Part shown: positions 36,370-48,537 of the stretch, piece by piece
Numbering within the stretch: position 1 is the stretch's first letter
Layout: every line of letters begins with the position of its first letter
Assembly: GCA_013400975.1 (NCBI GenBank)
Contig: WBMZ01000206.1
Location: 186,001 to 250,000 of the forward strand
Length of the DNA: 64,000 nucleotides
Direction of reading: 5' to 3'
Source: Atrichornis clamosus
Taxonomy: Eukaryota > Chordata > Aves > Passeriformes > Menuridae
Program-made: the position numbers and the translations under genes
The notes under the pieces: generated by a model
What the model was told of the DNA's origin: nothing
The model's database searches: none
The model's input: only the letters and a program-made list of their open reading frames with translations

Positions 36370-36530
36370 TAAAAGGACTGGATTCTGTTTTTAACTCTAA
36401 TAGCAGCTTGTCAAACCTTGAAGACACTTTTTTGAAGATTTTTGCCTCAATTTCCTAATCTGTAAAACGGACATAATGATACCAGCATCTTTCATGTGGT
36501 GCTTTGAGATGCATTGATTAAAAATGCTAC
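36370..36530 (+). mobile_element. Ancient MIR/CORE-SINE-like element
   Basis: The clearest part is GCCTCAATTTCCTAATCTGT with AAAACGGACATAATGATACC, matching the SINE segment CCTCAGTTTCCTCATCTGTAAAATGG. It is followed by GTGGTGCTTTGAGATGCATT, the usual tail in amniote copies. Weaker homology upstream (GGATTCTGTTTTTAACTCTA) suggests that the head begins near 36370. Confidence 0.7.
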
Positions 36531-39500
36531 TATGACCTTTTCTGTAGCTACAATCTCCTCGTAAAAGGCCTGATTCTGTTAGATGTTACCTGAATGGTAA
36601 TGAGACCTCTTAGTGCTTAGTAATGCTTAATATTTAATGTTCAGTCTGTGCTCAGTACTTGCAGAAGTAGGTCCAAATAATGATGCTTTTTCCTTCCTTT
36701 TTTTTTTCACATCAGGTTTTTCTTTATTTTGTCCCTTTACAAGACTATGTTGTATTTTCTATTTAATAATTTAAAAGTCTTCAACTCGACTAACAGGAGG
36801 GCATTAGTTTGCATCCTGTTCAAAAGAATTAGGAGTGCAGCTGACCTGGTGCCACCACTACCTCTAGTGTTAAAATACATATGCTTTCTTTTTGTTTGGT
36901 GCTAAACTATCCTTGAGTCCTGTGCCTAACAGCTAATTCTGACTGCAGCAATGCTCACTAATACTAATGAGTGTGGGTCTGGTGTATGACAGGATGCTTT
37001 TCTGCCAAAAAGCCACTCATACCTCCTGCAGCTGCTGTTTTTGTTGTTCAGCCTGGAAGGAATTTTATAGACCTGTTCTTCCTATTCCTGAGAAAAAAAT
37101 CCAGTGCTTCAGGAGAGAGAAGAGACTGAAATTCATTCCAGTAAAAATGTTGACATATTAACAGGATCCTTTCAATAGCTTCTTGAGATGAAAAGATACT
37201 AATACATGAAAATATGTGATTTCTCTCTCTGACACCTCCTATACCCCATCTCCCACAGTGAAGTACTTAACATATTTGTGCACTTACTTGGTAGTTTATT
37301 AACAATACAGATCATCTAAGGAAACTTCTTAGTAAGTTTGTACTACATTTAAGCAAATTGCAAACTGTCTTTTAGCTAACAAAACTTCTCAGATAGTTGA
37401 AGCAATTTATTAATTCTAGTATAGAGAGGGTAGAGTGAAATTTCTCCTGTCCTAAGGTAAAGGTAAGAGTTTATTCCCGGATAACATTGCTTTGTTGATT
37501 GCAGGCAAAAATAATGCTGTTGTATTCTTTCTGAAGTTATTGGATAAGGTGACCACAGTAAGGAATCCAGTGTTCCATCAACTCCTTATTAGATAAAGAA
37601 AAAGTAATACTGAAAAAGGCAGCAATCTGATAAGTCAAAAGTGATTATAATTTGTTTTCCTGTAGGTCAACGGTTGTCTAGAGGATAAGATCAAAAACCT
37701 GTTCTACTTTACTTCCTTCGGTCTTGTGCTGAAAACGTTTTATTTTTACTACTTGGCCCTTTTCCCAGGGATTCTTGGGAATTTAGCTCAAATGAATAGG
37801 AATGCTTTTTTCCCAACTAGAGTTGGAAGTGAATTGTTCTAAGTGTAAAAATTATACTTGCTTTATTAATGATTCCTATACATGACAGTGTAGAGCCTAA
37901 AGGCATCAAATCAAGACTCAAGTAATCCTATTTAGAACTTGGCAGTTTGATGAAGATGCAGCCTTTTTTGTAGAAGCACCTAATTATGCACCAAGCAAGT
38001 GAAGTATTTCAGGAGGTTTCCAGAATGATTTCTTTAGGCAACAAATTAATGGCAAGAGTCATGAGAGTCAGCAGCAAGGAGTGGAGGCAATCGGTGCAAA
38101 TATTGAGCCATCTGAAAGGAGTTAATGACAAGGTATAGCTCAGAAGAGAATACACAGAAGGTGCAAATATTTTCTATGTAACTCATAAACAAAGATATAA
38201 TTCTCTAATCTTAAGAAACGGATTTGTTAGTGGGGAGGGAAAAGAAATTATGATGTTAAGATTACGGGTTTCCTGAGTTGTGGTACAATCAATTTTTCAA
38301 AAGTTTATTCTCAGATCTCATGTGTGGCCATATCTGAGTGTGCACAAAATCTTCCTTAATTGCTTCTGACTTGCTCTTTGGTTTATATCTTATAAGCTGA
38401 TCTATTAGGTGGTAACTGATGAGAAGAGGAAGAAAGGGTTATTTTAATTTAAATGAATCTCTTTGTGACAGCAGGGTTTGGCTGAGTGGATCTATTTATT
38501 ATTAGAACTAACAGGTCATGTGGCTAAGAGTGTTTCAGTACTGTTTTATTTAAAACACACTTTAAAATACACACAGCCTGAAATCCTGACTTCGTGATTG
38601 ATTGTGTAGCTATGGGCTTGTATGTTTGGTGAATTGACCTCACTCCCTGATCTGCAGGGCTCAGCTTGAGACAAGGTTCAGTTTACAAGATATTTTAAAA
38701 TTAGCCAGGTCCCACGTTGTGGCTTCACTGAGATTTGGGAAGGAAATTGACAAATGAAGAGCCCAGGGATAAGTATTGACTTCTTGTTTTAAGAAGGAAT
38801 ATTTGTGTTCTCTAGCTTGAAAGCCCTTAACAATGCCTTGTGAAGTTATCTGTTTCACAGATCATTACGCTGGAGAGGCTCCTTATCCCTTAATTTCATG
38901 TTTATATTACTGTGCTGATGAATTATTGTATATGACAATGCCCTTTGTAAGGAAACAGTAGCACAAAATGATTTTTTTTTAATTGTAGGCCCATAGGTGG
39001 AAATGCTTCTGTAATTGCATCCAATACACATCCTGCTCCCATAAATGCCAATTAGCAAAAGCAAAGAGGAGCAGTAGTTTGTTGGTCAGAAGCCACTAGG
39101 GCAGCACCACACAGGTGTACCACAGGTGGCTGACATGGGGGTTGTGGGCAGCCTCATCCTGTTAGGATAACTCATGGCCTGGGCCCTGCTGAGGGAGCCT
39201 ATTTATAACCTGCTGCAGGAACTCTCTTTCACCAGTCTGTTGATTCTCTGGTACATAAAGATAGGAGCAGTAGTGTGGGGAATATGCCCCTGTCAGGATA
39301 AGAATTTTTCTTTGTTTTATGAGCATCATTTATGACTGTGACCTTCAATGTAGAGAAGAATATCTATTTTATAGCAGTGGTGAAAGCATCTAGGAAGCAG
39401 TAAGAGGCCAATCAAGGTCTCAGCAGATGTTTCCACTGTGGTAGAATAGAGGTGTTGCTGCCAGTAAAATCACTGATTTTTATGTGATCTCTGCTTAGCT

Positions 39501-42500
39501 GCTGATAAAGAAGGGGAGATGGGGCAGACATGGGAGAATTTCAAGTAGCTTATGAAGAAAAAGGGTAGTGCTCTATTACTATAAAGGAAACATATCTGTA
39601 AAAGAAAAGGAGCTAAGTCCAACATACTTCTGGAAAAGAAAGGATCAGTGCACCAAAGAAAGATGTTTTTCAGGTATTTGGGTTTTGTTGTTTTTTTGTT
39701 GTTTTGGTTTTTTTTTTAAATACTGCAATGCTCTAGCACTAGCTAAAATTAAAGTATGTGTTTGTGGGAAATTCCTTTGAATGTTTGTTTTATTTGATTT
39801 TTTTTTGATATGCACCTGAACTATAGCTACAGCTAGGTCTAATTCTAGGGGAATGTGCCTATTAGCAGAGTTGAGTTGGATCTTACTACTGGTTCCTGGC
39901 CCCGGGCTCTAGGACTAGCCCTTGCAGAGGGCTTTAGACAAGATTTCTGTATCCAAAATTTTCTGGAGAGACTGAGAGTTAAGAGAGTATTTGGAATCTT
40001 GCCAGATTCAGCTGGCTTGGAAATGCGTGGGATGCAACTGCTGGGTCCAATTACAGCAGATTGATGATTCCCTATGAAAGAGACTCAGCCATGATAAGAT
40101 AAATAGTAATTTGACTTTTCTTTATATTTTTCCAAAATCTTTAATGGGAAAAATTATATATATGTATGCAAATATTTGCTGAGGCCATAAATAAAAAAGA
40201 TAGTATGTTCTTGCATTTATTTTTCCATGGGCAAAAAGATGTTTCCCATCCTCTGATATTTTTCCCCATTTCTCAGCTTTTAGCAGTTTCAGAATGGAAA
40301 AAGAAGGGAATCCTAAAGTGATGTTAGAGGTGATCAATTCAGACTTCTCACCATTTGCCTGTCACCCATCTGTTCTAGTCCCCAGAGCATGCTGTTTCTT
40401 ATTGATGGAAATGGGTATGTTTCCTGCAAGCAGTTCAATTAAGACAACATGTTTTGTTTATATTTGCATTTTTCTCTTTGAGAAGTCAGCACTGGAAATT
40501 AATCTTTAACATGTACTAAAAGTTAGCCTTTAAGGAGGATCCTTTTAGTTGATGTGTTTGTGAAGGATGTATTTTGATGTGGAAATATCCTTAAATAGCT
40601 TTTGACCCTTCTCTACAGTTTCTTTTTCTTTTTTTTTTTTAACTTATTCACTGGTGTCTTTGAAATAAAGTGGCCTGTGCTCCTTCAGTGATCTACAGTT
40701 ATGTCTTTGAATCCTAAGGAAGAATTGTGTATTTTGCATTTATTTGTTTAGGAAAGCAGAGAGATTTCTACCTTCTTGAAAGGCCTGTTTATTCTCCTAG
40801 ACAGCTCAAAATCTCTGCTAAACTGGATCTTTTGTTTAAAGGCTTAGAGCCCTGAAGTTGGTGTCTCTGCTCCAGAGAACAGTATCTCTGCCCTTTCTGT
40901 GATCCTTTCTTGACTGCAGTACATTTTTCTAGCCAGTGACTTCTCTCTGATAGACATGGTCAAAAGTAATAATATTTTGTATTTTGAATTGGTGGCTGTT
41001 GGCAAGCAGATTCCATTTTTTGTTCATACCTTTTTGGCTATTGTCAAGCTTGCTTGGATTCTGATGCTTTACTACTCTGTAGAATCTATGACTTGCTTTT
41101 ATAAGCTTTGTAGAGAAAAAAAATTATATGCTGTAAAATCCATGCTGAAGAAGAAGTTGGAAGGAAAAAAAGAAAACATTCAGTTTTCTAAGTGTATATG
41201 TTTTGGATTTCTCACAGTGTGATTCTGTCAGACTTCTTGGGGCAGAAGACCTTTGAGTGTGCTTAGTGCAACTCCGCACATATCACCGAGGCAGGCAATG
41301 TGTGGATTCTTTTTCACGTGTGAAGTGTGGCGTCTGTCATAAGACACTAATTTGTATTATAATGGCACTAGTAGATCAAATTGGTTCCTGGGCTCCTATT
41401 GTATTTTCAAGGCTTGTTTTTGCCTTTGTTTTTGTGTAGTACTGATGACACATCCATTTAGGATAAAGGCATTTTATTAAAACTCTTAGCAGGAAGGAAT
41501 TTTGGCACCTACATCAAGGCTGATAGTAGAGAGCATCTGCACTGTTTGCTGTGATCATGCAGAGAAAGAGTTGACTTCGTTTCTACAGCAGTTATGACTA
41601 TAATTTCCCTCGATTGCAGTCTACTTTCATTTAATTTGTGCTCAAGGGCCCTTCACATAGAATGATTTCTGCTGGGTGAAAGATCTTGCTACAGCTGAGA
41701 GGTCACAATATAATATACTCTATTGATTGTAATGAATACTTGGTATTTGCTGTGTGCAGGATGCATGGATGAATCCATTTTTAATCCAGAAATAAAAGTA
41801 AAATATAGATTGATTGTATCTACAACTTGCAGTTGAATTAATGGAGGCTTGCCTTCAGTTCTGCGTGGTCTGTCACCAGCTTGACTATACAAACTCTTCT
41901 CTTCTTAAGTTTACCTTTGTATGGAAACCTTTTTGTGGTGTTGTTATTGCCTAATGTACATATAACCAAAGGCCTACGGAGGAAATGGTTTTGTGACCAG
42001 AAGTCCTTCTCCAAATTCTGGGAAAAGAGATTATTTAATACAATTTGAGAAACAAGATTATAGTTCTCATGAAATAAAAAGTATTTGCTAATTCTAACAT
42101 GAACACAATCTTTTCTAGCAGGCAATGAGTAAAAATAAATCACATCTCATTAGGAAAGAAATCAAAGAGTCTGCAGGTCTTCCCAAAAGTTTGTCTTCCC
42201 AAAAGACAGAGAAAGATGAGGACAAGGTTATTAATTCCTCTCATTTCTTCCTTTGTTCCCAGAACCTTTTGGACCATCTGTGCGTTTCCTGTATACACAG
42301 GTCACAAGCTCTCAAATTGTTCCCAGATAAAAAAAATTACTGCTTCTGCTTCAAATTCACCTCTGTATGCATTTGTGAAGGAAGGAAAAGATACATTTGA
42401 GACTGTCAGGGCAGGCTGCAAGTGGTCAAAAGCATTCTTGGTGATGAAGTGTTCCTTCTGTTGAGTAATACAGCTGGAGATAATACATCCAGTTTTGCTT

Positions 42501-44203
42501 GTAGATCCTGGCAGCACTTGGTGAAGGAGCAACAACTGTGCTGTGAGATCCCTGCCCATTATACTGCAACATACTGCCTGACATGACTAATGTGACCTTC
42601 TCATGAAACAGGGGATTTTTTTCCTTTTTTTGAATTCGCTACCTGTACATAAAACCCATTTGTATCTTCAGGAGTTAATATGCTGAAAAAAACACAATTG
42701 TGTGTATATATAATTTTTTGTTAAAATCCAATAAATTCTACTTAAAAAGGAGAAGGACTGCAAAAAAACCTCGAAACCCATGTCCAATCAATGTGGGACA
42801 AATCTATAACGAGGTAAATTATGCAAAATTGTTGACTTCAGAGTCATGGTACATCTGCACACTATGGTGGAATTTGTCTCAGAGGATTTGCCATAACAAA
42901 TTAGACTTCATATCAATCTGCTCTACAAACTTGTCTCTGGATGTAGTCAGCACCAGATGTTTCAGAGAAAAGGTGGAAGAAACCACCTGCTTCATATAGA
43001 AATGAAGCTAATGTGTTCTTCATATTAGGTGCCCTTCTGAGTACTGGTTAGATACGATTTAAGTCTGCAAGCAGAAAATGTAGTATTATTATTATCATCA
43101 TAAAATGTATGGCGAGCAGGTATTTTCGCTGGTTTTATACGTGCAAGTTTGCTTATGGGTTTTTAGCAAAACTATTTTATTTAAAGCTGTTTCAATATCA
43201 TTAAGTCTTTCTTCTGTGGCAAGGAGATAAACCTGTATTTCCAGAGAAACCAAATTTGTGACACCAGCCCCATGACAATAGTAGGAGACGAAGTGACAAC
43301 TTTTGGAGCTCTTTTTAATGGGATATCATAGGTAGGAAGAAGGTTTGCATTTATTGATTTAATGTTTTACAATAGCTGTAAGAGATAATGAAATCCTTTC
43401 TAGACTTTCTGAAACTTCTGCAGCAGCCCTGTATGTTTTCATGCTCATCAGAATTACTATGAATTCAGTGAGGCTATTGAGTTTCAAAGTGCTTTTCCTG
43501 ATTGTGGTTTAGGTCAGGATGCATGGAACTCAGGTATCAAATACTATGCAATAATTAGATGTGCGTATGAAATAATTTGGATATTTATTGTCTCTGTGAA
43601 AGAGCGATTATTAATGTATAGAAAATTACAAAGGTACAGAAATGGCATTGTCTTTACTTCGACTTTATCTTCTTACCAGAGCAGTAGTTGTCAATGGTAG
43701 TAGGAGGAGTAGGTCATTAAGTGTGCTGGTTTGGGCTGCATGATCTTGGAGCCCAAGGTCATGTTTCCCCAGAGGAACAGTTGTGCTGCAGCCTCTTTGG
43801 ACTGAGTTGAATGAGTGTTATGAGATGGAGAGCATTTTCCAGATTGTTTGAAGTTTGTGGCTGAAGGAGTGTTGTGAGCTCTTGCTCTTTCAGTGTTTTA
43901 GTGAGTTGCTGGGTAAATACTCTTGGCTAATTTAGTTCTGGGGGTTTTGTCAGTTATATTTTTTTTTTCTGTAACAACTCCCTAAGTTTGCTTTACCTAA
44001 CAAAGTTAAATCCTTAAGAACTACATAGCAATGCACTGAATATTGAGCTGTGGTTTTCTAATATCAGCCTATTTACACAAGTAATATCAGCTCAATAGGC
44101 CAAGACACCTATACTTTGTGTTTACAGACTGGGAAAAAAATGCACCCTAGAATTTGGGTAAGTAAAAATAGCCACCATATAAGGAGTGTAGTATTTAAAT
44201 TTG

Positions 44204-44220
44204 AAAAAAAAAAAAAAAAA
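44204..44220. repeat. Poly(A) tract
   Basis: Seventeen A residues, then GGG, AAAAAA and CCCCC. No source element is recognisable next to it. Confidence 0.9.
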
Positions 44221-47200
44221 GGGAAAAAACCCCCAGAGAATATCAGGTAGAGTGGAAGAGCTAGACTCATTCTTTTCCCTCTCTTTCCCTGTGCAGTAGG
44301 AGCAAACTGGCAAGAGCAAAAAACAGATAGCCCATTGGAGTTTCTCTTATGTCACCAAAGGCAGGCAGGCTGCTAGCACTGCCTTGATTTCATGGCTGAT
44401 GTGACCTTGCCAGTGACAGCATGTTGCCACCAGTGCTGAGGAATCATACTTCATCAAACTCAAGAGATGATGCTGTCTCAGGGCTTCCAGCTGGAGCTGA
44501 AACCATTGGAAAGATTTGTATTGGCTCTGGTGGCTTTAGACCAGGTTCTAAAAACATGAGAAATTTTCTTATCTTGTTTGTTAATGGCTTTTAAAAAGAG
44601 AATTAACAGTATTAGCTAGGGAGGACCTGGGTAGCTTGTCTGCCAGATGATTTGTACATTGCAACTCTGAGTTCATAAATTGGTGTGTATGCCAGTCTTC
44701 AACAGTTACAGAAAAAATGTCTCACTAGTACCGAGTTTTGACTTGGTTTTAGTTCTTAATGATTCCTAAGGTGATTAAACTGAGAGGTATACAACAAAAT
44801 TCCTCTGAAACTTCAAGGACAGATAATATTTAAGTTTGGCTTTTAAAAAAAGGACAAAATTGTACTGAGATGTTTCCCCCTTAGTGTTTATACTGCCATT
44901 TCTTTAGTTGCTTTTTGGCCACTGGATATATTATAACCAAGTTATATAAAACTAAGAACAGAAAGGCTGGTCCTCCTTATAAGAGGCTTTTTTCATGCTT
45001 TTTCTTTTAACATTGGGTAAGTCAAGTTTGGTTTTCAGTTGTTATATTGGAAGACATGGTTTAGGTCAAACTTCATGACAGTTTGTGGTTGCACAGGTAT
45101 CACATCCTAGCCTGATTTTGACATCTAGTCTGATTTTTTTAAACTCACAGCTTCTGTTGTTTTTGATTCTGATGGTTAGAAAACCCATCCCTATAGATAT
45201 CAGAAAACACCTCCTGTTTTTCTCTCATATCTCTACTTAAAACTATTTTTAAGCAATGTCCCCTGAGAACTCTGGCAACATACTGGCTACTGGGGTAATG
45301 AGCTAGTGTACAGAAAAATAAATCTTTGGGACTCTCATTGTGTGGTCAGCAAATGTTCTTGTCCCAGCTGGCAAGCAAAGATGAGATGGTGTAGAGACAT
45401 GGTGTTACTGATGTATAAAGAAGACAGAATATGAATGGCTTCAAAGTTAAACAGTTTTGAGACATAAGAGAGGTGTGGAGTTTTGACTTATTGGAGATTT
45501 GTCACATGTCAGGTTCTTCAGTGAGTAGAGGAAGATAAGATGAACTGTTATGTGTTGGTGAAGATTGAAAGTTATTTTTCTTTCACATTCATATTGTCAT
45601 TTGCATTAAAAAATCCAGTCAAAGGACAATAGGCTTGAATTACCTCTGAAATCATAATCACTCATCACAGAACAGAATAACCTTACTTGTATTTTTCTAG
45701 AACAGAAAATTGGTCCTTGAACATGCTGAAGGCCAAAGTCTTCAAAGGAAGAGACCTCTTCCCACTCACAGCTAGTGAAAATCAGAGTTGAGCTCTACTT
45801 GTGGGCTACTTGGTTGAGAGCTTGGTCTTCCATTGCTGTGAGCTGTGGTCCAAGCTGTTGACACAAACACTCATGGGTGGGAGGCCTGCCAGGCAGCAGG
45901 TGGCCTGGTGCAAGTTGATTGAGTCACAATAAAAAGTCAAAGCTTTTCAGGCCTGCAATATCTGATGCATTAGCCTACACCTAAATGAGACAAATCTTTC
46001 TTATCTTGTACAATAGAGCTGAAATTCAGACAATAAATATAGCTTCAAACCTCCCCATCCCCCTTTTACAAACTAAGCTTCATTTTTACACAGAAATGAG
46101 GAAAGTCATTTACTGCTGGCTTGGGTACAGTGCTCTTGTTATCAGACTGGAGTCGTAGCTGCAGTAGCAGAGTGTAGCAGAAATGCATGAAAATATTATT
46201 AACTTCCAAATTAAGCACAGTATTTGTGAGTTGCAGTTGGGAGCAGAAGATTTCTAATTAGAAATTTTGACAAGGCTTAAATTAATTGTTTTTGTCCCAG
46301 TAAAAAGTGTGGCCTTGATAAATTTCTGCTACTGAAAAGCAAGTTAATTTCCCCTGTTCAATTTTTCTTTCAGTGGCTGTTATACATCATAGGAACTAAT
46401 TTATGGGGGAAAGCACTGAGTGGGAATTGATGATTATTTTAAGAAGAGATCAGCACAAAACTACTCACATGAGTAAAGAAGGCTGGGATTTAGTTCCCTA
46501 TTCAGACTCCACAAATGCTATTACCAGGTACTTCAGAAGCTGGAATCACTTCTCCGCCATCTTTGTGACACATAAGAATGCAGCATAACCTGGGGGTTTG
46601 CACTCGTTCTAATACTACTGGCTCTTGGGAGTGCTGGCATCAGTTTTGTGGTCTGACATTTCACATTTAAAAAAAAAAATCATTAACCCTGTTTTACTAG
46701 TTTTAAACAGGTCAAGTCTTAAACCTATGGAGAGATGCTGTGTTCTGCTTGCTGTAGGAAGCAGATAGCATTAGAAGTTCATGCCAAAACTGCTTATCAC
46801 CACCCTTTGTGGTGTGAGATGCTATCACTCATTCAGGACTGCCAGCAATGCCTAACGCTCTTCTATCAAAATGAATCCAGTCAATCTACACTAACGATGT
46901 AAAGTCTTTATGTTTGGGTGGGTATTGTGGCCAAAGCAGGTTAGGGAATGCATAAACAAGTAGATACAGGGTACCCTCCACAAACAAGGCACAATCTCCT
47001 TGTTTCTTTCTTTCTCTTGGATTCTGTTACCATGACCACATCACTATCCTTTCCTAATAAAAGCTGGTGCTTTTCCACCTAGTTTTCCCACCTCAGTAAC
47101 CAGGAAAAATTGATCCAGGTGGAAGTCTCACAAGGCATCCACTTTTTTTCTGCAAAAGAGCCTTCTGGAATAATACCTGTTAAAGCCACCTGGCTGCATT

Positions 47201-47759
47201 GTCCGAAGGAAATTTTCACTGATCTTTGTTAGAACTATCACAACCACAGACCATGGCAGTGTTTCTCCCATATGGTTAGCTGGGACTTGGAAATGGCACT
47301 GCCATGGTAAGGACAGAGGGATCAGAAATTTTGCTAGTTTTCAATGGAACACGTGCTCTATTCATGGCACTCACTCCAAAGTATGGAGAAGTGCTGGGGG
47401 AAAGCACAGAACAGATTATCTGGAGAAGAATAGACCATTTGTGTTAAGGATGGTCTTTATTTCAAATGCTGTATATGTTGAAGGCTTTGTCAACAGTCCC
47501 TGGGCAGGTGTAATTCTGATGGCTCTCTCCAAAAGGTCAGAGCAGGCTGCTATGATTATGCAAACTTTGCAGATTGAGCCTCTGGAAAAGTCTGTGGTCT
47601 TCTGCATTCACAAAATTCCCAGAGCAGTCAATGATTTCAAGAGCAGCATTTGGCCTCATGCTGGCAGCTTTAGTAATTATGCAATTCAATTAAATTCAAG
47701 TGGGAAAGTCACTTAGGCAATTTTGAAAATCTTACTTTTAATGAGTAAGAAGGAGGAAA

Positions 47760-47809
47760 CATATATATATATATGTATATATATATATAGTAGTATATAA
47801 AATATATAG
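47760..47809. repeat. AT-dinucleotide microsatellite
   Basis: Two (AT)n blocks separated by GT, then an impure TAGTAGTATATAAAATATAT tail. Likely polymorphic in length. Confidence 0.9.
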
Positions 47810-47952
47810 TGTACATACTGTAGGATATGTCGAAAGTTATGCTGCTAAGAATAATTCCCTTTTCCCTAGGCTGTGTTTGTCCCTGAGGCACATGAGAGCC
47901 TTCCATTTGTGCATTAAGCCATAGATCTTACACTTCTCTTACATACTTATTC

Positions 47953-47976
47953 TCAGATTCTCCTAGGAGAATCTGA
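47953..47976. repeat. 24-bp perfect palindrome without spacer
   Basis: The sequence starts TCAGATTCTCCT and continues as its exact reverse complement AGGAGAATCTGA, with CCTAGG at the centre. Symmetry breaks at both outer neighbours (C on the left, T on the right). Confidence 0.95.
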
Positions 47977-48522
47977 TCTCTCATTTTGGTGGACCTGAGG
48001 GTTTTTATTTATTTGTTTGCTCTTTCAGTTTACATGCTTCTACGTAAATATGTAGATAAGGGAAGATCAAAGGATTTTGCCTTGCACTTGAAACAGAAGG
48101 TACAAAGGTCTGCCAAAGGCTCATTAATCCACAACTGATCCTGAGGTTTCCAACTTATCCTCTGTTGCTTTGTCGTATGAAGCCTTACACAGGGCACTTG
48201 GAGAGCAGGAGGAGTATGCTCTGGATGCCAGCCAAATGAAAGAAGAGAGCTGAGGGGTAAGTGCTAATGCTGCTGAGGGCTGTGGGATCTGAAAATAGGA
48301 GGAAAATATTTGCTGCTGATGTGAATTTTCCAGCATACATGAAAGAATATGGGGATAGAGGCAAGTAGGTTCAGAAGGGGTTTTCACTAACACCTGCCTA
48401 CAACACAGCCTTTGTCAGGCACAGAGGGTCTGTCTTTGTTTAGATCAACCATTCAAGCACTCTAGTGTAGCATCTACTGCCAGGTCTCTTCCACAACCCT
48501 GCTGAGCTTGGGACACGCTCTC

Positions 48523-48537
48523 TGTGTGTGTGTGTGT
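48523..48537. repeat. (TG)n microsatellite
   Basis: Seven TG units followed by TTAT and a T run. Short and ordinary. Confidence 0.85.

Noticed and set aside
39060..39290. G+C-richer patch with TATTTATAACC, possible LTR promoter
   Set aside because: No terminal TG...CA, no duplication and no similarity to a known LTR.
43729..43980. TGTGCTGGTTTGGGCTG, like the start of an avian LTR
   Set aside because: The next 200 bp do not follow the LTR at 3.06 kb or any I remember, and no CA end with target duplication was seen. The 17-bp match alone is not enough.
46040..46120. Possible reversed MIR tail (TTTTTACACAGAAATGAGGAAAG)
   Set aside because: Only about 23 bp match, and the expected GGCACAGAG and GACTTGCCC segments do not follow.
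47441..47716. 91-codon plus frame with protein-like look
   Set aside because: A minus frame overlaps it, it has no recognised motif, and the length is ordinary. No splice sites of note.
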